64,000 bases of DNA from the NCBI GenBank assembly GCA_015060975.1, contig SUXI01000005.1, positions 119,810-183,809 on the forward strand, in the 5' to 3' direction. The notes beneath the pieces were generated by a model. It saw only the letters and a program-made list of their open reading frames with translations. It had not been told where the DNA came from and ran no database searches. Of this stretch, positions 10,840 to 19,148 are shown piece after piece (the stretch's first letter is position 1; the number at the start of each line of letters is the position of its first letter). This DNA comes from Bacteroidales bacterium (GTDB lineage Bacteria > Bacteroidota > Bacteroidia > Bacteroidales > Muribaculaceae). The translations under genes and the position numbers were made by a program.

Positions 10840-10870
10840 ATAGCTCTCCTAACTTATTAGGGGAGCTATT
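10840..10870 (+). terminator. Terminator after the ROK kinase, possibly bidirectional
   Basis: Hairpin ATAGCTCTCCTAA ... TTAGGGGAGCTAT. It lies between the ROK gene and the oppositely oriented tRNA genes, so it may serve both sides. Confidence 0.65.
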
Positions 10871-10921
10871 CGTTTATAATCTGTGAAAAAATAAAAGCGC
10901 ACCATTTACGATGCGCTTTAG

Positions 10922-10995
10922 TGACTCCGACAGGATTCAAACCTGTAACCTTCTGATCCGTAGTCAGATGCTCTATTCAGTTGAGCTACGGAGCC
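10922..10995 (-). tRNA. tRNA-Arg (anticodon ACG), copy 1
   Basis: A 74-nt cloverleaf on the minus strand. The acceptor stem is GGCTCCG / CGGAGTC with discriminator A. The anticodon stem TCTGA/TCAGA encloses loop CTACGGA, giving ACG. The T-loop is TTTGAAT. No CCA is encoded. A34 is expected to be edited to inosine by TadA. It is identical to the copy 96 nt upstream in transcription. Confidence 0.95.
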
Positions 10996-11017
10996 CTCGC
11001 AAACAATTTATTTTTAG

Positions 11018-11091
11018 TGACTCCGACAGGATTCAAACCTGTAACCTTCTGATCCGTAGTCAGATGCTCTATTCAGTTGAGCTACGGAGCC
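11018..11091 (-). tRNA. tRNA-Arg (anticodon ACG), copy 2
   Basis: Same 74-nt sequence as 10922-10995, separated by 22 nt, so the pair is an exact tandem duplication transcribed from the promoter at 11114. The ORF 10911-11252 in the track, with a repeated DSDRIQTCNLLIRSQ peptide, is an artefact of these two genes. Confidence 0.95.
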
Positions 11092-11113
11092 AATCTCCTT
11101 TCGTTTGCGACTG

Positions 11114-11144
11114 CAAAGTTACAACAAAATTTTATAATCACAAA
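11114..11144 (-). promoter_or_regulatory. Promoter of the tRNA-Arg pair
   Basis: Minus-strand TAACTTTG (11114-11121) with TTTG (11141-11144) 19 nt upstream: a full Bacteroidota -33/-7 promoter. Confidence 0.75.
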
Positions 11145-11281
11145 GAAAACCCCAAAAAACTTTTTTCGATTTTAATATTTCTGAAATCAAAATCACCCCA
11201 TCACCTTAAAACAAAATCAAAGCGTACAAAAAAAATCGCAACAAGCCGATAAATTGCTCATTGCGATATAGCCCCATTTTG

Positions 11282-11355
11282 TAGCGGGAACGAGAATTGA
11301 ACTCGTGACCTCCGGGTTATGAATCCGACGCTCTAACCAACTGAGCTATCCCGCC
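11282..11355 (-). tRNA. tRNA-Met (anticodon CAT)
   Basis: A 74-nt minus-strand cloverleaf. Acceptor GGCGGGA / TCCCGCT, discriminator A, D arm GCTC/GAGC, anticodon loop TTCATAA, T arm ACGAG TTCAATT CTCGT. The G1:U72 wobble is a pair rather than the mismatch expected of initiator tRNA, so it is an elongator type. A CAT anticodon could also be lysidine-modified tRNA-Ile2; elongator Met is my preferred reading. The last anticodon-stem pair is A31-C39. Confidence 0.9.
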
Positions 11356-11373
11356 ATTTCTATTTTGCGAGTG

Positions 11374-11405
11374 CAAAGTTACAATATTTTTTTATATTGA
11401 CCAAA
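11374..11405 (-). promoter_or_regulatory. Promoter of tRNA-Met
   Basis: Minus-strand TAACTTTG (11374-11381) and TTTG (11402-11405), spacer 20 nt. This is a complete -33/-7 pair. Confidence 0.75.
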
Positions 11406-11606
11406 GTTTTTCAAAAATATTTTTCTTCACAAATCACAAACCCACAGAACAAAGCAACAGCGTTCATGCTAACAACAGACACAACTCTCCACATTTAAAT
11501 TGTTTATCGCACCCACTCTTCATATTTATTTTAATCTTAAAAATTTCTATCTTTATGAAATCTTATGTCTTTCTATGATAGCTATTCAGCTCTTTTAAAT
11601 GTCTAG

Positions 11607-11817
11607 GATGGGACAAAAGACGCACACGCAAATGCCTATGAATGGTGCAATTTCACCAATATGCAAGAGATTGCCGGGGTTAATGGCATTGAAATAGAAA
11701 AAAGCCATCGAGGGGGCTCGCTATGATATTTACGGGAGATTGCTCACTAAACCCACCGAGGGCATAAACATCGTGAAGATGAGCGACGGAACCACTCGCA
11801 AAGTGATAGTGAAATAG
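11607..11817 (+). pseudogene. Decayed C-terminus of a BspA-like leucine-rich-repeat surface protein
   Basis: After an in-frame TAG at 11604 the frame reads DGTKDAHANAYEWCNFTNMQ then EIAGVNGIEIEKS. A +1 shift around 11705-11720 is then needed to continue as ARYDIYGRLLTKPTEGINIV then KMSDGTTRKVIVK and stop. The 'Y-W-NFTN-EIAG' segment followed by 'YDIYGRLL..PTEGI.I' and a short basic end is the typical tail of Bacteroidota BspA-type leucine-rich-repeat or T9SS cargo proteins. No leucine-rich repeats and no signal peptide remain upstream. It is a relic of a surface-protein gene, sitting next to a tRNA cluster. A terminator hairpin follows at 11846. The family assignment rests on the tail pattern only. 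Confidence 0.6.
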
Positions 11818-11845
11818 CAAATCTTAATCTTCAAAATAGTCATGA

Positions 11846-11886
11846 GGAGATGTGCCATAATTCAAAAGTGGCACATCTTCTTTTTT
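11846..11886 (+). terminator. Terminator downstream of the BspA-like remnant
   Basis: GAGATGTGCCA / TGGCACATCTTC stem followed by TTTTTT. It appears intact although the gene before it has decayed. Confidence 0.7.
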
Positions 11887-11949
11887 GTCGCTACAAGGCA
11901 AAGGCTTTTAATTTTTCATTGTGAATTTTTAATTATTAATTATTATGCG

Positions 11950-11957
11950 TAATTTTG
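11950..11957 (+). promoter_or_regulatory. -7 element of the panC operon
   Basis: TAATTTTG, 31 nt upstream of the panC ATG, after an AT-rich stretch. From 11356 to 11988 the only other things seen are the remnant gene and its terminator. Confidence 0.6.
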
Positions 11958-11988
11958 TAGCGTAAATAAGCTTATTACAATAACAGCA

Positions 11989-12831
11989 ATGGAAATCATA
12001 CGAAAAGTTGAACTTCTCCGCCGTCGTGTTGAGGAGGAAAAACAATGTGGACGCTCAGTGGGCTTGGTGCCTACGATGGGGGCGCTTCATGCCGGTCATG
12101 TGTCGTTGATTGACCGTGCCCGCAAAGAAAACGACATTGTGGTGGTGAGCGTGTTTGTCAACCCCACTCAATTCAACAATCCCGAAGACCTTCGCACATA
12201 TCCTCGCACCGAAGAAGCCGACTGCGAGAAACTGACCAATGCCGGTGTGGATATCGCATTTATTCCATCGGTTGACGAGGTATATCCCGAGCCCGACACA
12301 CGAGTGTTTGACCTTGGTCCCGTCGCCAAAGTGATGGAAGGAGCCATGCGCCCGGGACATTTCAACGGCGTGGCGCAAATAGTGAGCAAACTGTTTGACA
12401 TGGTACGACCTCACCGCGCTTATTTCGGCGAAAAAGACTTTCAACAAATAGCTGTGATACGTCGCATGACCGAGCTCGAAGGATTTAACATCGAAATTAT
12501 TGATTGCCCTATAAAACGCGAAGCCGACGGCTTGGCGATGAGCAGCCGCAACGTACGTTTGACAGCCTATCAACGAGCCATTGCACCCAACATATATCGC
12601 ACACTGCAAGAGAGTCTTGAAATCGCAAAATTCAAAACCGTGGAGCAAACCCGCCAATATGTAATAAACACTATCGATGACATAGATGAACTTGAAGTGG
12701 AATATTACGAAATTGTTGACGCAAAAACAATGCAACCCATAAAAAACTGGACCGATTGCGAAACCGCCGTGGGTTGCGTGACAGTATATTGCGGCGATGT
12801 GCGCCTTATCGACAACATTAAATATCAATAG
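11989..12831 (+). CDS. panC: Pantothenate synthetase
   Basis: 280 residues, the normal length. It joins pantoate and beta-alanine using ATP in the cytosol, the last step of vitamin B5 synthesis. The nucleotide-binding motif [14 protein letters not shown] lies near residues 28-41. [17 protein letters not shown] binds pantoate, FGEKDFQQ is the conserved central motif, and MSSRNVRLT lies near residues 183-191. The next gene, panD (2 nt away), supplies beta-alanine, so the two final substrates converge in one transcript. The operon seems to continue through ffh, folD and capA. Confidence 0.97.
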   Translation: MEIIRKVELLRRRVEEEKQCGRSVGLVPTMGALHAGHVSLIDRARKENDIVVVSVFVNPTQFNNPEDLRTYPRTEEADCEKLTNAGVDIAFIPSVDEVYPEPDTRVFDLGPVAKVMEGAMRPGHFNGVAQIVSKLFDMVRPHRAYFGEKDFQQIAVIRRMTELEGFNIEIIDCPIKREADGLAMSSRNVRLTAYQRAIAPNIYRTLQESLEIAKFKTVEQTRQYVINTIDDIDELEVEYYEIVDAKTMQPIKNWTDCETAVGCVTVYCGDVRLIDNIKYQ

Positions 12832-12833
12832 CA

Positions 12834-13187
12834 ATGATGCAGATAGAAGTTGTAAAATCAAAGATACATCGTGTTACCGTAACCGAAGCCTGCCTCGATT
12901 ATATTGGTAGCATAACCATTGATGAAGATTTAATGGACGCCGCAAATATTATTGCCGGCGAACGTGTGTATATTGTCAACAACAATAACGGTGAACGTTT
13001 TGACACGTATGTAATTAAAGGCAAACGCGGTTCGGGTGTTATTTGCCTCAATGGCGCAGCGGCTCGCAAGGTTCAAAAAGGCGACATAGTGATAATAATG
13101 AGTTACGCCCTAATGCCTTTTGAAGAAGCAAAAAACTTCAAGCCATGGGTTATTTTCCCCGATACAGCCACAAACAAACTCATCTAA
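12834..13187 (+). CDS. panD: Aspartate 1-decarboxylase proenzyme
   Basis: 117 residues. It makes beta-alanine from aspartate with a self-generated pyruvoyl cofactor. The autocleavage site is the YIGSIT segment, giving Gly25-Ser26 if the first ATG is used and 24-25 if translation begins at the second, adjacent ATG. The latter gives the family's standard numbering. Tyr and Arg residues of the active site and the NGAAARKV segment are present. It lies 2 nt after panC, the usual pairing. Confidence 0.96.
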   Translation: MMQIEVVKSKIHRVTVTEACLDYIGSITIDEDLMDAANIIAGERVYIVNNNNGERFDTYVIKGKRGSGVICLNGAAARKVQKGDIVIIMSYALMPFEEAKNFKPWVIFPDTATNKLI

Positions 13188-13215
13188 ATTCCTGAATAAT
13201 AAAAAGTAAAAATAT

Positions 13216-14565
13216 ATGTTTGAAAATCTAAGCGAGAAACTTGAGCGCAGTTTTAAGTTGCTCAAAGGTCAAGGCAAAATCACTGAAATAAATGTTGCCG
13301 AAACCCTGAAAGATGTGCGTCGCGCCCTACTTGACGCCGACGTAAACTATAAAGTCGCAAAACAATTTACCGATACCGTAAAAGCGAAAGCTCTCGGTCA
13401 AAATGTGATAAATGCCATCAAACCAAGCGAATTGATGGTGAAAATAGTACACGATGAGCTAACCCAACTCATGGGTGGAGAAACATCACCAATCAATCTT
13501 TCGGGCAATCCCACCATTATATTAATGTCGGGGCTTCAAGGGTCGGGTAAAACAACATTCTCGGGCAAACTTGCACGAAAATTAAAAAGCGAAAAAGGGA
13601 AACGTCCATTATTGGTGGCTTGCGACGTGTATCGTCCTGCGGCCATCGAACAATTAAAAGTGCTCGCTTCGCAAATTGATGTTCCGGTTTATACCGAAGA
13701 AGGCAACAACAATCCTGTTGAAATCGCTAAAAACGCCATTCAACACGCCAAAGCCAATCACCTTGATTTGGTTATTGTCGATACAGCCGGTCGCCTTGCT
13801 GTTGACGAGCAGATGATGAACGAGATTGAAGCAATCAAAAAAGCCATCAATCCTCAAGAAACATTATTTGTGGTCGATTCAATGACCGGGCAAGATGCCG
13901 TTAATACAGCAAAAGAATTTAACGATCGTCTTGACTTCGATGGTGTGGTATTGACCAAACTCGATGGTGACACCCGCGGTGGTGCCGCTCTTTCTATTCG
14001 CACTGTTGTAGCTAAACCGATTAAGTTTGTTGGTACCGGTGAAAAACTCGACGCCATCGACCCATTCCACCCATCGCGTATGGCCGACCGTATTCTCGGC
14101 ATGGGCGACATCGTGTCACTCGTTGAAAAAGCGCAACAACAATATGACGAAAAAGAGGCTCGCGAGCTACAACGCAAAATCGCTAAAAACCAATTCAATT
14201 TCAATGATTTCTTGAATCAAATACAACAAATCAAGAAGATGGGTAACCTCAAAGATTTGGCATCAATGATTCCGGGCGTGGGCAAAGCGATTAAAGATAT
14301 CGACATCGACGATGACGCATTTAAAGGCATTGAGGCAATAATCCAATCTATGACCGAAAAAGAGCGTCAAAACCCCGAAATCATCAATGGCAGCCGTCGC
14401 CAACGCATAGCAAAAGGCTCGGGTTCGACATTGCAAGATGTAAACCGCTTGCTAAAACAATTTGAAGACACCCGCAAAATGATGAAAGCTGCCACTGCGA
14501 TGAAGAATAACCCTATGAAAATGATGCGTCAAATGCGTCAAATGCGTCAGATGCGCCGCCGATAA
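13216..14565 (+). CDS. ffh: Signal recognition particle GTPase Ffh (SRP54)
   Basis: 449 residues. It binds signal sequences on ribosomes and, with 4.5S RNA and FtsY, delivers nascent membrane proteins to the translocon. The N domain is at residues 1-85. The GTPase domain has the P-loop GLQGSGKTT near residue 105, DTAGR near 189 and TKLDGDTRGG near 246. The methionine-rich M domain spans ~300-449 and ends in three MRQ repeats and RRR. It lies 28 nt after panD and 28 nt before folD, probably in one transcript. Confidence 0.98.
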   Translation: MFENLSEKLERSFKLLKGQGKITEINVAETLKDVRRALLDADVNYKVAKQFTDTVKAKALGQNVINAIKPSELMVKIVHDELTQLMGGETSPINLSGNPTIILMSGLQGSGKTTFSGKLARKLKSEKGKRPLLVACDVYRPAAIEQLKVLASQIDVPVYTEEGNNNPVEIAKNAIQHAKANHLDLVIVDTAGRLAVDEQMMNEIEAIKKAINPQETLFVVDSMTGQDAVNTAKEFNDRLDFDGVVLTKLDGDTRGGAALSIRTVVAKPIKFVGTGEKLDAIDPFHPSRMADRILGMGDIVSLVEKAQQQYDEKEARELQRKIAKNQFNFNDFLNQIQQIKKMGNLKDLASMIPGVGKAIKDIDIDDDAFKGIEAIIQSMTEKERQNPEIINGSRRQRIAKGSGSTLQDVNRLLKQFEDTRKMMKAATAMKNNPMKMMRQMRQMRQMRRR

Positions 14566-14593
14566 AAGTATAATTTTTCAACGTTAAATCAAT

Positions 14594-15472
14594 ATGGAAT
14601 TAATAGATGGCAAGAAAATTGCCGACGATATAAAAAAAGAGATTGCAGTCGAAGTAGAAAAGATGGTTGCCGTGGGTAAAAAACGCCCACACCTTGCTGC
14701 AGTTCTTGTGGGACATGACGGCGGAAGCGAAACATACGTAGCTCATAAAGTGAAAGCGTGTGAACAATGTGGCTTCACCTCTACCCTCATTCGTTTTGAA
14801 GATGATGTTACCGAGGAAAAACTTCTTGGAACAATCGATGAGCTTAACAACAATGCCGATGTTGATGGCTTCATCGTGCAACTCCCTCTGCCAAAACATA
14901 TATCGGAACAAAAAATAATCGAAGCTATAGATTATCGCAAAGATGTTGACGGGTTCCACCCTATCAACGTGGGACGAATGTCGATAGGTCTCCCCTGCTT
15001 CCTTTCGGCTACTCCTGCCGGAATAATTGAATTGCTTCGCCGCTATAATATACCCACTAAGGGTGCAAATTGTGTGGTGCTTGGTCGCAGCAACATCGTG
15101 GGCAAACCTGTAGCAACACTGATGATGCAAAAAGGCTATCCTGGCGATGCAACCGTAACAGTGTGCCATAGTGCGACAAAAAATCTTAAAGAAATTTGCG
15201 CACAAGCCGATATTATAATTGCAGCTCTTGGCTCTCCCGGCTTCGTAACTGAAGACATGGTAAAACCCGGCGCCGTGATTATCGACGTAGGTACCACCCG
15301 TGTTCCTGATGCTACCCGCAAAAGCGGATTCCGTCTTAGTGGCGACGTCGATTTTGAAAATGTTGCGCCAAAATGCTCATTTATCACACCTGTTCCCGGA
15401 GGCGTTGGTCCAATGACTATTGTGTCATTGATGAAAAACACATTGTTGGCAGGTCAACATGTGATTTATTAA
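14594..15472 (+). CDS. folD: Methylenetetrahydrofolate dehydrogenase / cyclohydrolase
   Basis: 292 residues. This bifunctional cytosolic enzyme interconverts 5,10-methylene-, methenyl- and 10-formyl-THF for purine and formyl-Met synthesis. The catalytic Tyr-Lys motif ([14 protein letters not shown]) lies near residues 50-63. [12 protein letters not shown] and the NADP-binding GRSNIVGKP segment follow, and [10 protein letters not shown] closes the C-terminus. It sits between ffh and capA with short gaps, consistent with co-transcription. Confidence 0.97.
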   Translation: MELIDGKKIADDIKKEIAVEVEKMVAVGKKRPHLAAVLVGHDGGSETYVAHKVKACEQCGFTSTLIRFEDDVTEEKLLGTIDELNNNADVDGFIVQLPLPKHISEQKIIEAIDYRKDVDGFHPINVGRMSIGLPCFLSATPAGIIELLRRYNIPTKGANCVVLGRSNIVGKPVATLMMQKGYPGDATVTVCHSATKNLKEICAQADIIIAALGSPGFVTEDMVKPGAVIIDVGTTRVPDATRKSGFRLSGDVDFENVAPKCSFITPVPGGVGPMTIVSLMKNTLLAGQHVIY

Positions 15473-15491
15473 AGATATCGGCTACATTTCA

Positions 15492-16591
15492 ATGACTACA
15501 TTATTTGTATCACTTTTCATATCACTATCATCGCTCCTCTTTGGGGAGCAAGATAGTGTGGAATTGGTATTTGCCGGTGATGCAATGCAGCATAAAGCAC
15601 AAATCAACGCCGCAAAGCAAGCCGATGGCTCTTACTCGTTTAATGAATGTTTTGCGGCAATTGCCCCATACGTTTCTGAAGCCGACTATGCTGTAGTAAA
15701 TCTTGAGACACCAATCGGAGGTGCGCCCTATTCGGGCTATCCCATGTTTTGCGCTCCCGACAGCTATTCCATAGCATTAAAAAATGCAGGATTCGACCTT
15801 ATGCTCACTGCCAATAACCATGCTCTTGACAGGCGGGATAAAGGAGTAAAACGCACTCTCGATGTGCTTGATGCGCAAGGTCTTGACCATGTGGGAACAT
15901 ACCGTAATCAAGCGGATAGAGAAAAGTCATTACCTCTTATCAAGAATATTAACGGATTTAAGATAGCATTCCTCAATTACACATACGGCACAAATGGCAT
16001 AAAAGTGCAAAATGATGTTGTGGTTGACTATATCGACAAAGCAAAAATCAAAAAAGATATTGCTGAGACTCGTGCAGCCGGGGCTGAAGTTCTTTGCGTG
16101 TGTATGCACTGGGGTGTTGAATATGTATTGCTTCCCAATGCCTCTCAAAAGAGTTGGCAAACTTCTTAACCGAAGAAGGTGTTGATTTAATCATCGGTGG
16201 TCACCCTCACGTTATCCAACCAATGGAAATGCGTTGGAGCAAGGCTCACAACAAGAAAGTATTCTTGATTTACTCACTTGGCAACCTCATCTCAAATATG
16301 ACCACCAAAAACACCCGTGGTGGAGCTTTGGCTAAAGTGAAGCTTACTCGTGATGCAAATGGCAACCCTGTTGTCGATAGCGCATCATATCGCCTTGTAT
16401 TTACTCTTCAACCCGGTGGAGGTTCTAAAAACTTCCGACTAATTCCTGTTGAAAACTATACATCAGGTTCATTAAAGAACCATTGCAATCTGTTTGTCAA
16501 CAATGCCGAAAAGATTTTCAACAAACACAACATCGATGTCCCTCGCGACACAACTTCTATAAAGAAAAAAACATCATTAAATTTATTTTAA
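15492..16591 (+). pseudogene. CapA-family metallophosphatase, split by a frameshift
   Basis: Two track ORFs (15492-16169 and 16154-16591) together make one CapA/PgsA-like protein of about 366 residues. The first has a signal peptide and the motifs FAGDAMQHK, NLETPIGG, TANNHALD and CMHWGVEY. The second, which starts only with TTG, has GGHPHVIQPME and SLGNLIS. The break is at CTCAAAAGAGTTGG (about 16147-16154). One extra G (AAGGAGTTG) would restore the expected QKELANFLTEEG. All metal-ligand motifs survive on both sides, so decay is recent, or this is a sequence error or a phase-variable site. The family is linked to capsule or poly-gamma-glutamate synthesis, but many members have unknown substrates. 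It lies 19 nt after folD. Confidence 0.85.
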
Positions 16592-16614
16592 ACCTGAAAA
16601 ATATCGCAAAGATA

Positions 16615-16645
16615 TTGCCTAATCAAAAAAATAGTTGTAACTTTG
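16615..16645 (+). promoter_or_regulatory. Promoter of tRNA-His
   Basis: TTG (16615-16617) and TAACTTTG (16638-16645), spacer 20 nt, ending 17 nt before the tRNA. Confidence 0.7.
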
Positions 16646-16662
16646 CACCGTTGAAAAAACAT

Positions 16663-16737
<75 letters not shown>

Positions 16738-16743
16738 CTGCCA

Positions 16744-16776
16744 AAGAGAGTGTATCGGTGATACACTCTCTTTTTT
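16744..16776 (+). terminator. Terminator of tRNA-His
   Basis: AAGAGAGTGTATC / GATACACTCTCTT perfect stem with a T-run. From here to 16896 I see nothing else. Confidence 0.85.
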
Positions 16777-16896
16777 ATTTTCTGACAGAATGAATATAAA
16801 CTTTCAGACAAGAGTACAGAAAGGCTGACGCTTATTTAATGCAGTACTTCATTAAATCGAAAATTAGAGTGTTAAATTTATTGATATTAAGATAGT

Positions 16897-17667
16897 ATGA
16901 GTTGGAGTGATATTAAGGAGTTGCTTGATGGAGAGGCGAGGAGGATTAATCATGTGGCTTTTATTGCTGATGATCCGGTGCAGTTTCCTCGTCGTTTTGA
17001 GCGTTTGCAAGATATAGAGATTGCGTCGTTATTGTCAGCCACTATCGCATGGGGCAATCGCAAGATGATATGCAATAATTGCAATAAGATGCTTGCTCTA
17101 ATGGATAACCAACCTTATGATTATGTTATGGATAAGGGCTACGAGGAGTTGCCCGACATGAATATCCACCGCACTTTTTTCAGTAAAAATCTGCGTTATT
17201 ATCTTTGCGGATTAAACTCTATCTACTCAAAATATGGTTCGTTGCACAACTTTGCAAAGAATATGGCGATATCCGCTTCAGAATTTCCATCTTGGAAACT
17301 TGTAGAGGAGATGAACAAGGTATTTGCCGAAGCAAATAATGGCGAAAGTGACAACAGATGCCTTCCCGGCAACCTACAAAACACGGCATTAAAACGTATT
17401 AATATGGCTCTACGATGGCTTGTACGTGATGATGGCATTGTGGATATGGGTGTGTGGAATGTAATAAAGCCCTCTCAATTGTTCATCCCTCTTGATGTGC
17501 ATGTGGGGAACGTGTCGCGTGAACTTGGGTTGCTCACTCGTAATGCTAATGACCGCAAAGCAACGATAGAGCTAACCGAGATGCTTCGCAGGATGAGACC
17601 TGAAGACCCGGTGTGGTATGACTATGCACTATTTGGGATAGGCATAAACAACAAAATTACCCGCTAA
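16897..17667 (+). CDS. TIGR02757 family protein (DUF2400)
   Basis: 256 residues. The N-terminal pattern (DDPVQFPRRFERLQDIEIAS, then LLSATIAWGNRKMI) and the C-terminal LFIPLDVHVGNVSRELGLL and PEDPVWYDYALFGIGIN are typical of this family, which is common in Bacteroidota. Its helical layout and the conserved PLD-VH region resemble the helix-hairpin-helix DNA glycosylase superfamily, so a DNA or RNA repair role is possible but unproven. It is cytosolic, with no signal or membrane segment. It stands alone between tRNA-His and efp; the upstream TAAATTTA is only a weak promoter match. Confidence 0.85.
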   Translation: MSWSDIKELLDGEARRINHVAFIADDPVQFPRRFERLQDIEIASLLSATIAWGNRKMICNNCNKMLALMDNQPYDYVMDKGYEELPDMNIHRTFFSKNLRYYLCGLNSIYSKYGSLHNFAKNMAISASEFPSWKLVEEMNKVFAEANNGESDNRCLPGNLQNTALKRINMALRWLVRDDGIVDMGVWNVIKPSQLFIPLDVHVGNVSRELGLLTRNANDRKATIELTEMLRRMRPEDPVWYDYALFGIGINNKITR

Positions 17668-17744
17668 TAAATCTTATTAACCTATTTAAATCAAAATATT
17701 TTTAAATAAATCGCAGTAACGCAAATAATACGAAAGGGATTTTG

Positions 17745-17752
17745 TATCTTTG
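17745..17752 (+). promoter_or_regulatory. -7 element of efp
   Basis: TATCTTTG, 35 nt before the efp ATG. Confidence 0.6.
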
Positions 17753-17787
17753 CATTTTGGAATTAAATATAACCTAATATAAATTTT

Positions 17788-18354
17788 ATGGCAACAACAG
17801 CTGATTTTAAAAACGGAATGTGCCTTGACATTGATGGCAACTATTTCTTTATTGTAGAATTTCTTCATGTAAAACCAGGTAAAGGTCCCGCTTTTGTGCG
17901 CACCAAACTCAAAAACGTAAAAACCGGTCGTGTACTTGACAAAACATGGAACTCAGGAGTGAAAGTTGAAGAAGTGCGCATTGAGCGTCGTCCTTATCAA
18001 TACCTCTACAAAGACGATATGGGATATAACTTCATGCACACCGAAACTTTTGAACAAGTAGCGCTTCCCGGAGAAAGCATCGAAGGTGTACAATTCCTTA
18101 AAGAAGGTGATATTTGCGAAGCTATGGTACATGCAGCATCTGAGACTATACTCACATGTGAAATGCCTATCAACGTAATTCTTGAAATTACTTATACCGA
18201 ACCAGGCATAAAGGGAGATACCGCAACAAACACTCTTAAACCTGCTACAGTAGAAACCGGAGCCGAAGTTCGTGTTCCTCTATTCTGCAACATCGGTGAT
18301 AAAGTGAAAATTGACACTCGCGACGGTTCATACGTTGAACGCATCAAAGCTTAA
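17788..18354 (+). CDS. efp: Translation elongation factor P
   Basis: 188 residues. It binds between the ribosomal P and E sites and relieves stalling at polyproline stretches. The KOW-like N-domain carries the modification loop [12 protein letters not shown], with Lys32 at the tip. The OB domains follow, with the [22 protein letters not shown] segment. Lys at the tip suggests lysyl-type modification or none, rather than Arg-rhamnosylation. It is a monocistronic gene ending at a long bidirectional hairpin. Confidence 0.97.
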   Translation: MATTADFKNGMCLDIDGNYFFIVEFLHVKPGKGPAFVRTKLKNVKTGRVLDKTWNSGVKVEEVRIERRPYQYLYKDDMGYNFMHTETFEQVALPGESIEGVQFLKEGDICEAMVHAASETILTCEMPINVILEITYTEPGIKGDTATNTLKPATVETGAEVRVPLFCNIGDKVKIDTRDGSYVERIKA

Positions 18355-18371
18355 TAGCATATTCAATGTTA

Positions 18372-18412
18372 TCTAATAATAAAAGCCTTGAATCAAGGCT
18401 TTTATTATTAGA
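18372..18412. terminator. Bidirectional terminator between efp and aqpZ
   Basis: A 20-bp perfect inverted repeat (TCTAATAATAAAAGCCTTGA and its complement) with A/T-runs on both sides, placed between convergent genes. Confidence 0.85.
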
Positions 18413-18436
18413 TATTGTTTAAAATACATGTAATTT

Positions 18437-19117
18437 TTATTTTGAACATTTCTCACAACCGCCTACTAGTTTCCATACAACAGCCGCCATAGCAGCTCCA
18501 ACGATTGGATTAACAATAAACACCCAAAGTTGCTTAAGAGCCTCGCCACCTTCGTATATAGCCGGACCGATTGAACGAGCTGGATTTACAGATGTTCCTG
18601 TGTATTTAATTCCTACCAAATGAATGAGAATCAAGCATAATCCAATCGCTAATCCGGCAAAGGTACCAGCACCTTTTTTCTCATCGGTAGTTCCTAATAC
18701 TACCAACACAAATATAAATGTAAGGATAATCTCAACGAATGAGCCTCCCGATACACTGCCACTACATACATTTGCGCCGGTTGTAGTGCCTTCAAATACA
18801 ATACCTGAGTTTTGAACGATAACAAACAACAATGTTGAGCCGATTATCGCACCTAAAACTTGAAACACAACATACAACATAGCATCTTTCCCCGATATGC
18901 GACCTGATGCCCAAACGCCAAATGTGATTGCTGGATTGATATGACAACCCGAGACACCACCAATGGTATAAGCCATTGCTACTACAGCCAAGCCAAACGC
19001 AATTGCCGTTCCAACCACAGATGCAGTATCAACGCCACAATTCAAACTAACTGCAGTGCCACAACCCATCAACACGAGAACCATTGTTCCCACCATTTCT
19101 GCTAAATACTTTTTCAT
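18437..19117 (-). CDS. aqpZ: Aquaporin Z-like water channel
   Basis: 226 residues, six membrane helices and two NPA half-helices (CHINPAITFG and TSVNPARSIGPA). The helix-5 segment GLCLILIHLVGIKYTGTSVN keeps the His of the aromatic/arginine filter and the Thr-Arg around the second NPA. This favours a water channel (AqpZ type) over a glycerol facilitator, which would have Gly at that His. The C-terminus is cysteine-rich (GGCEKCSK). It starts 31 nt downstream of the transglutaminase gene on the same strand and is probably co-transcribed with it. Confidence 0.93.
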   Translation of the reverse strand: MKKYLAEMVGTMVLVLMGCGTAVSLNCGVDTASVVGTAIAFGLAVVAMAYTIGGVSGCHINPAITFGVWASGRISGKDAMLYVVFQVLGAIIGSTLLFVIVQNSGIVFEGTTTGANVCSGSVSGGSFVEIILTFIFVLVVLGTTDEKKGAGTFAGLAIGLCLILIHLVGIKYTGTSVNPARSIGPAIYEGGEALKQLWVFIVNPIVGAAMAAVVWKLVGGCEKCSK

Positions 19118-19148
19118 GAGAGAGATAATTTAACGGTTAATACTTATT

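Noticed and set aside
10911-11252. Plus-strand ORF with an internal repeat (DSDRIQTCNLLIRSQ twice)
   Set aside because: It is the reverse of two identical tRNA-Arg genes; the repeat is the tRNA duplication.
12055-12861. Minus-strand 268-residue ORF opposite panC
   Set aside because: panC and panD motifs on the plus strand are complete; the antisense frame is His/Cys-rich noise.
16140-16160. Programmed -1 frameshift in capA
   Set aside because: The zero frame reads TCT CAA AAG AGT, which does not fit a slippery heptamer, and no strong downstream hairpin is evident. A lost base is simpler.
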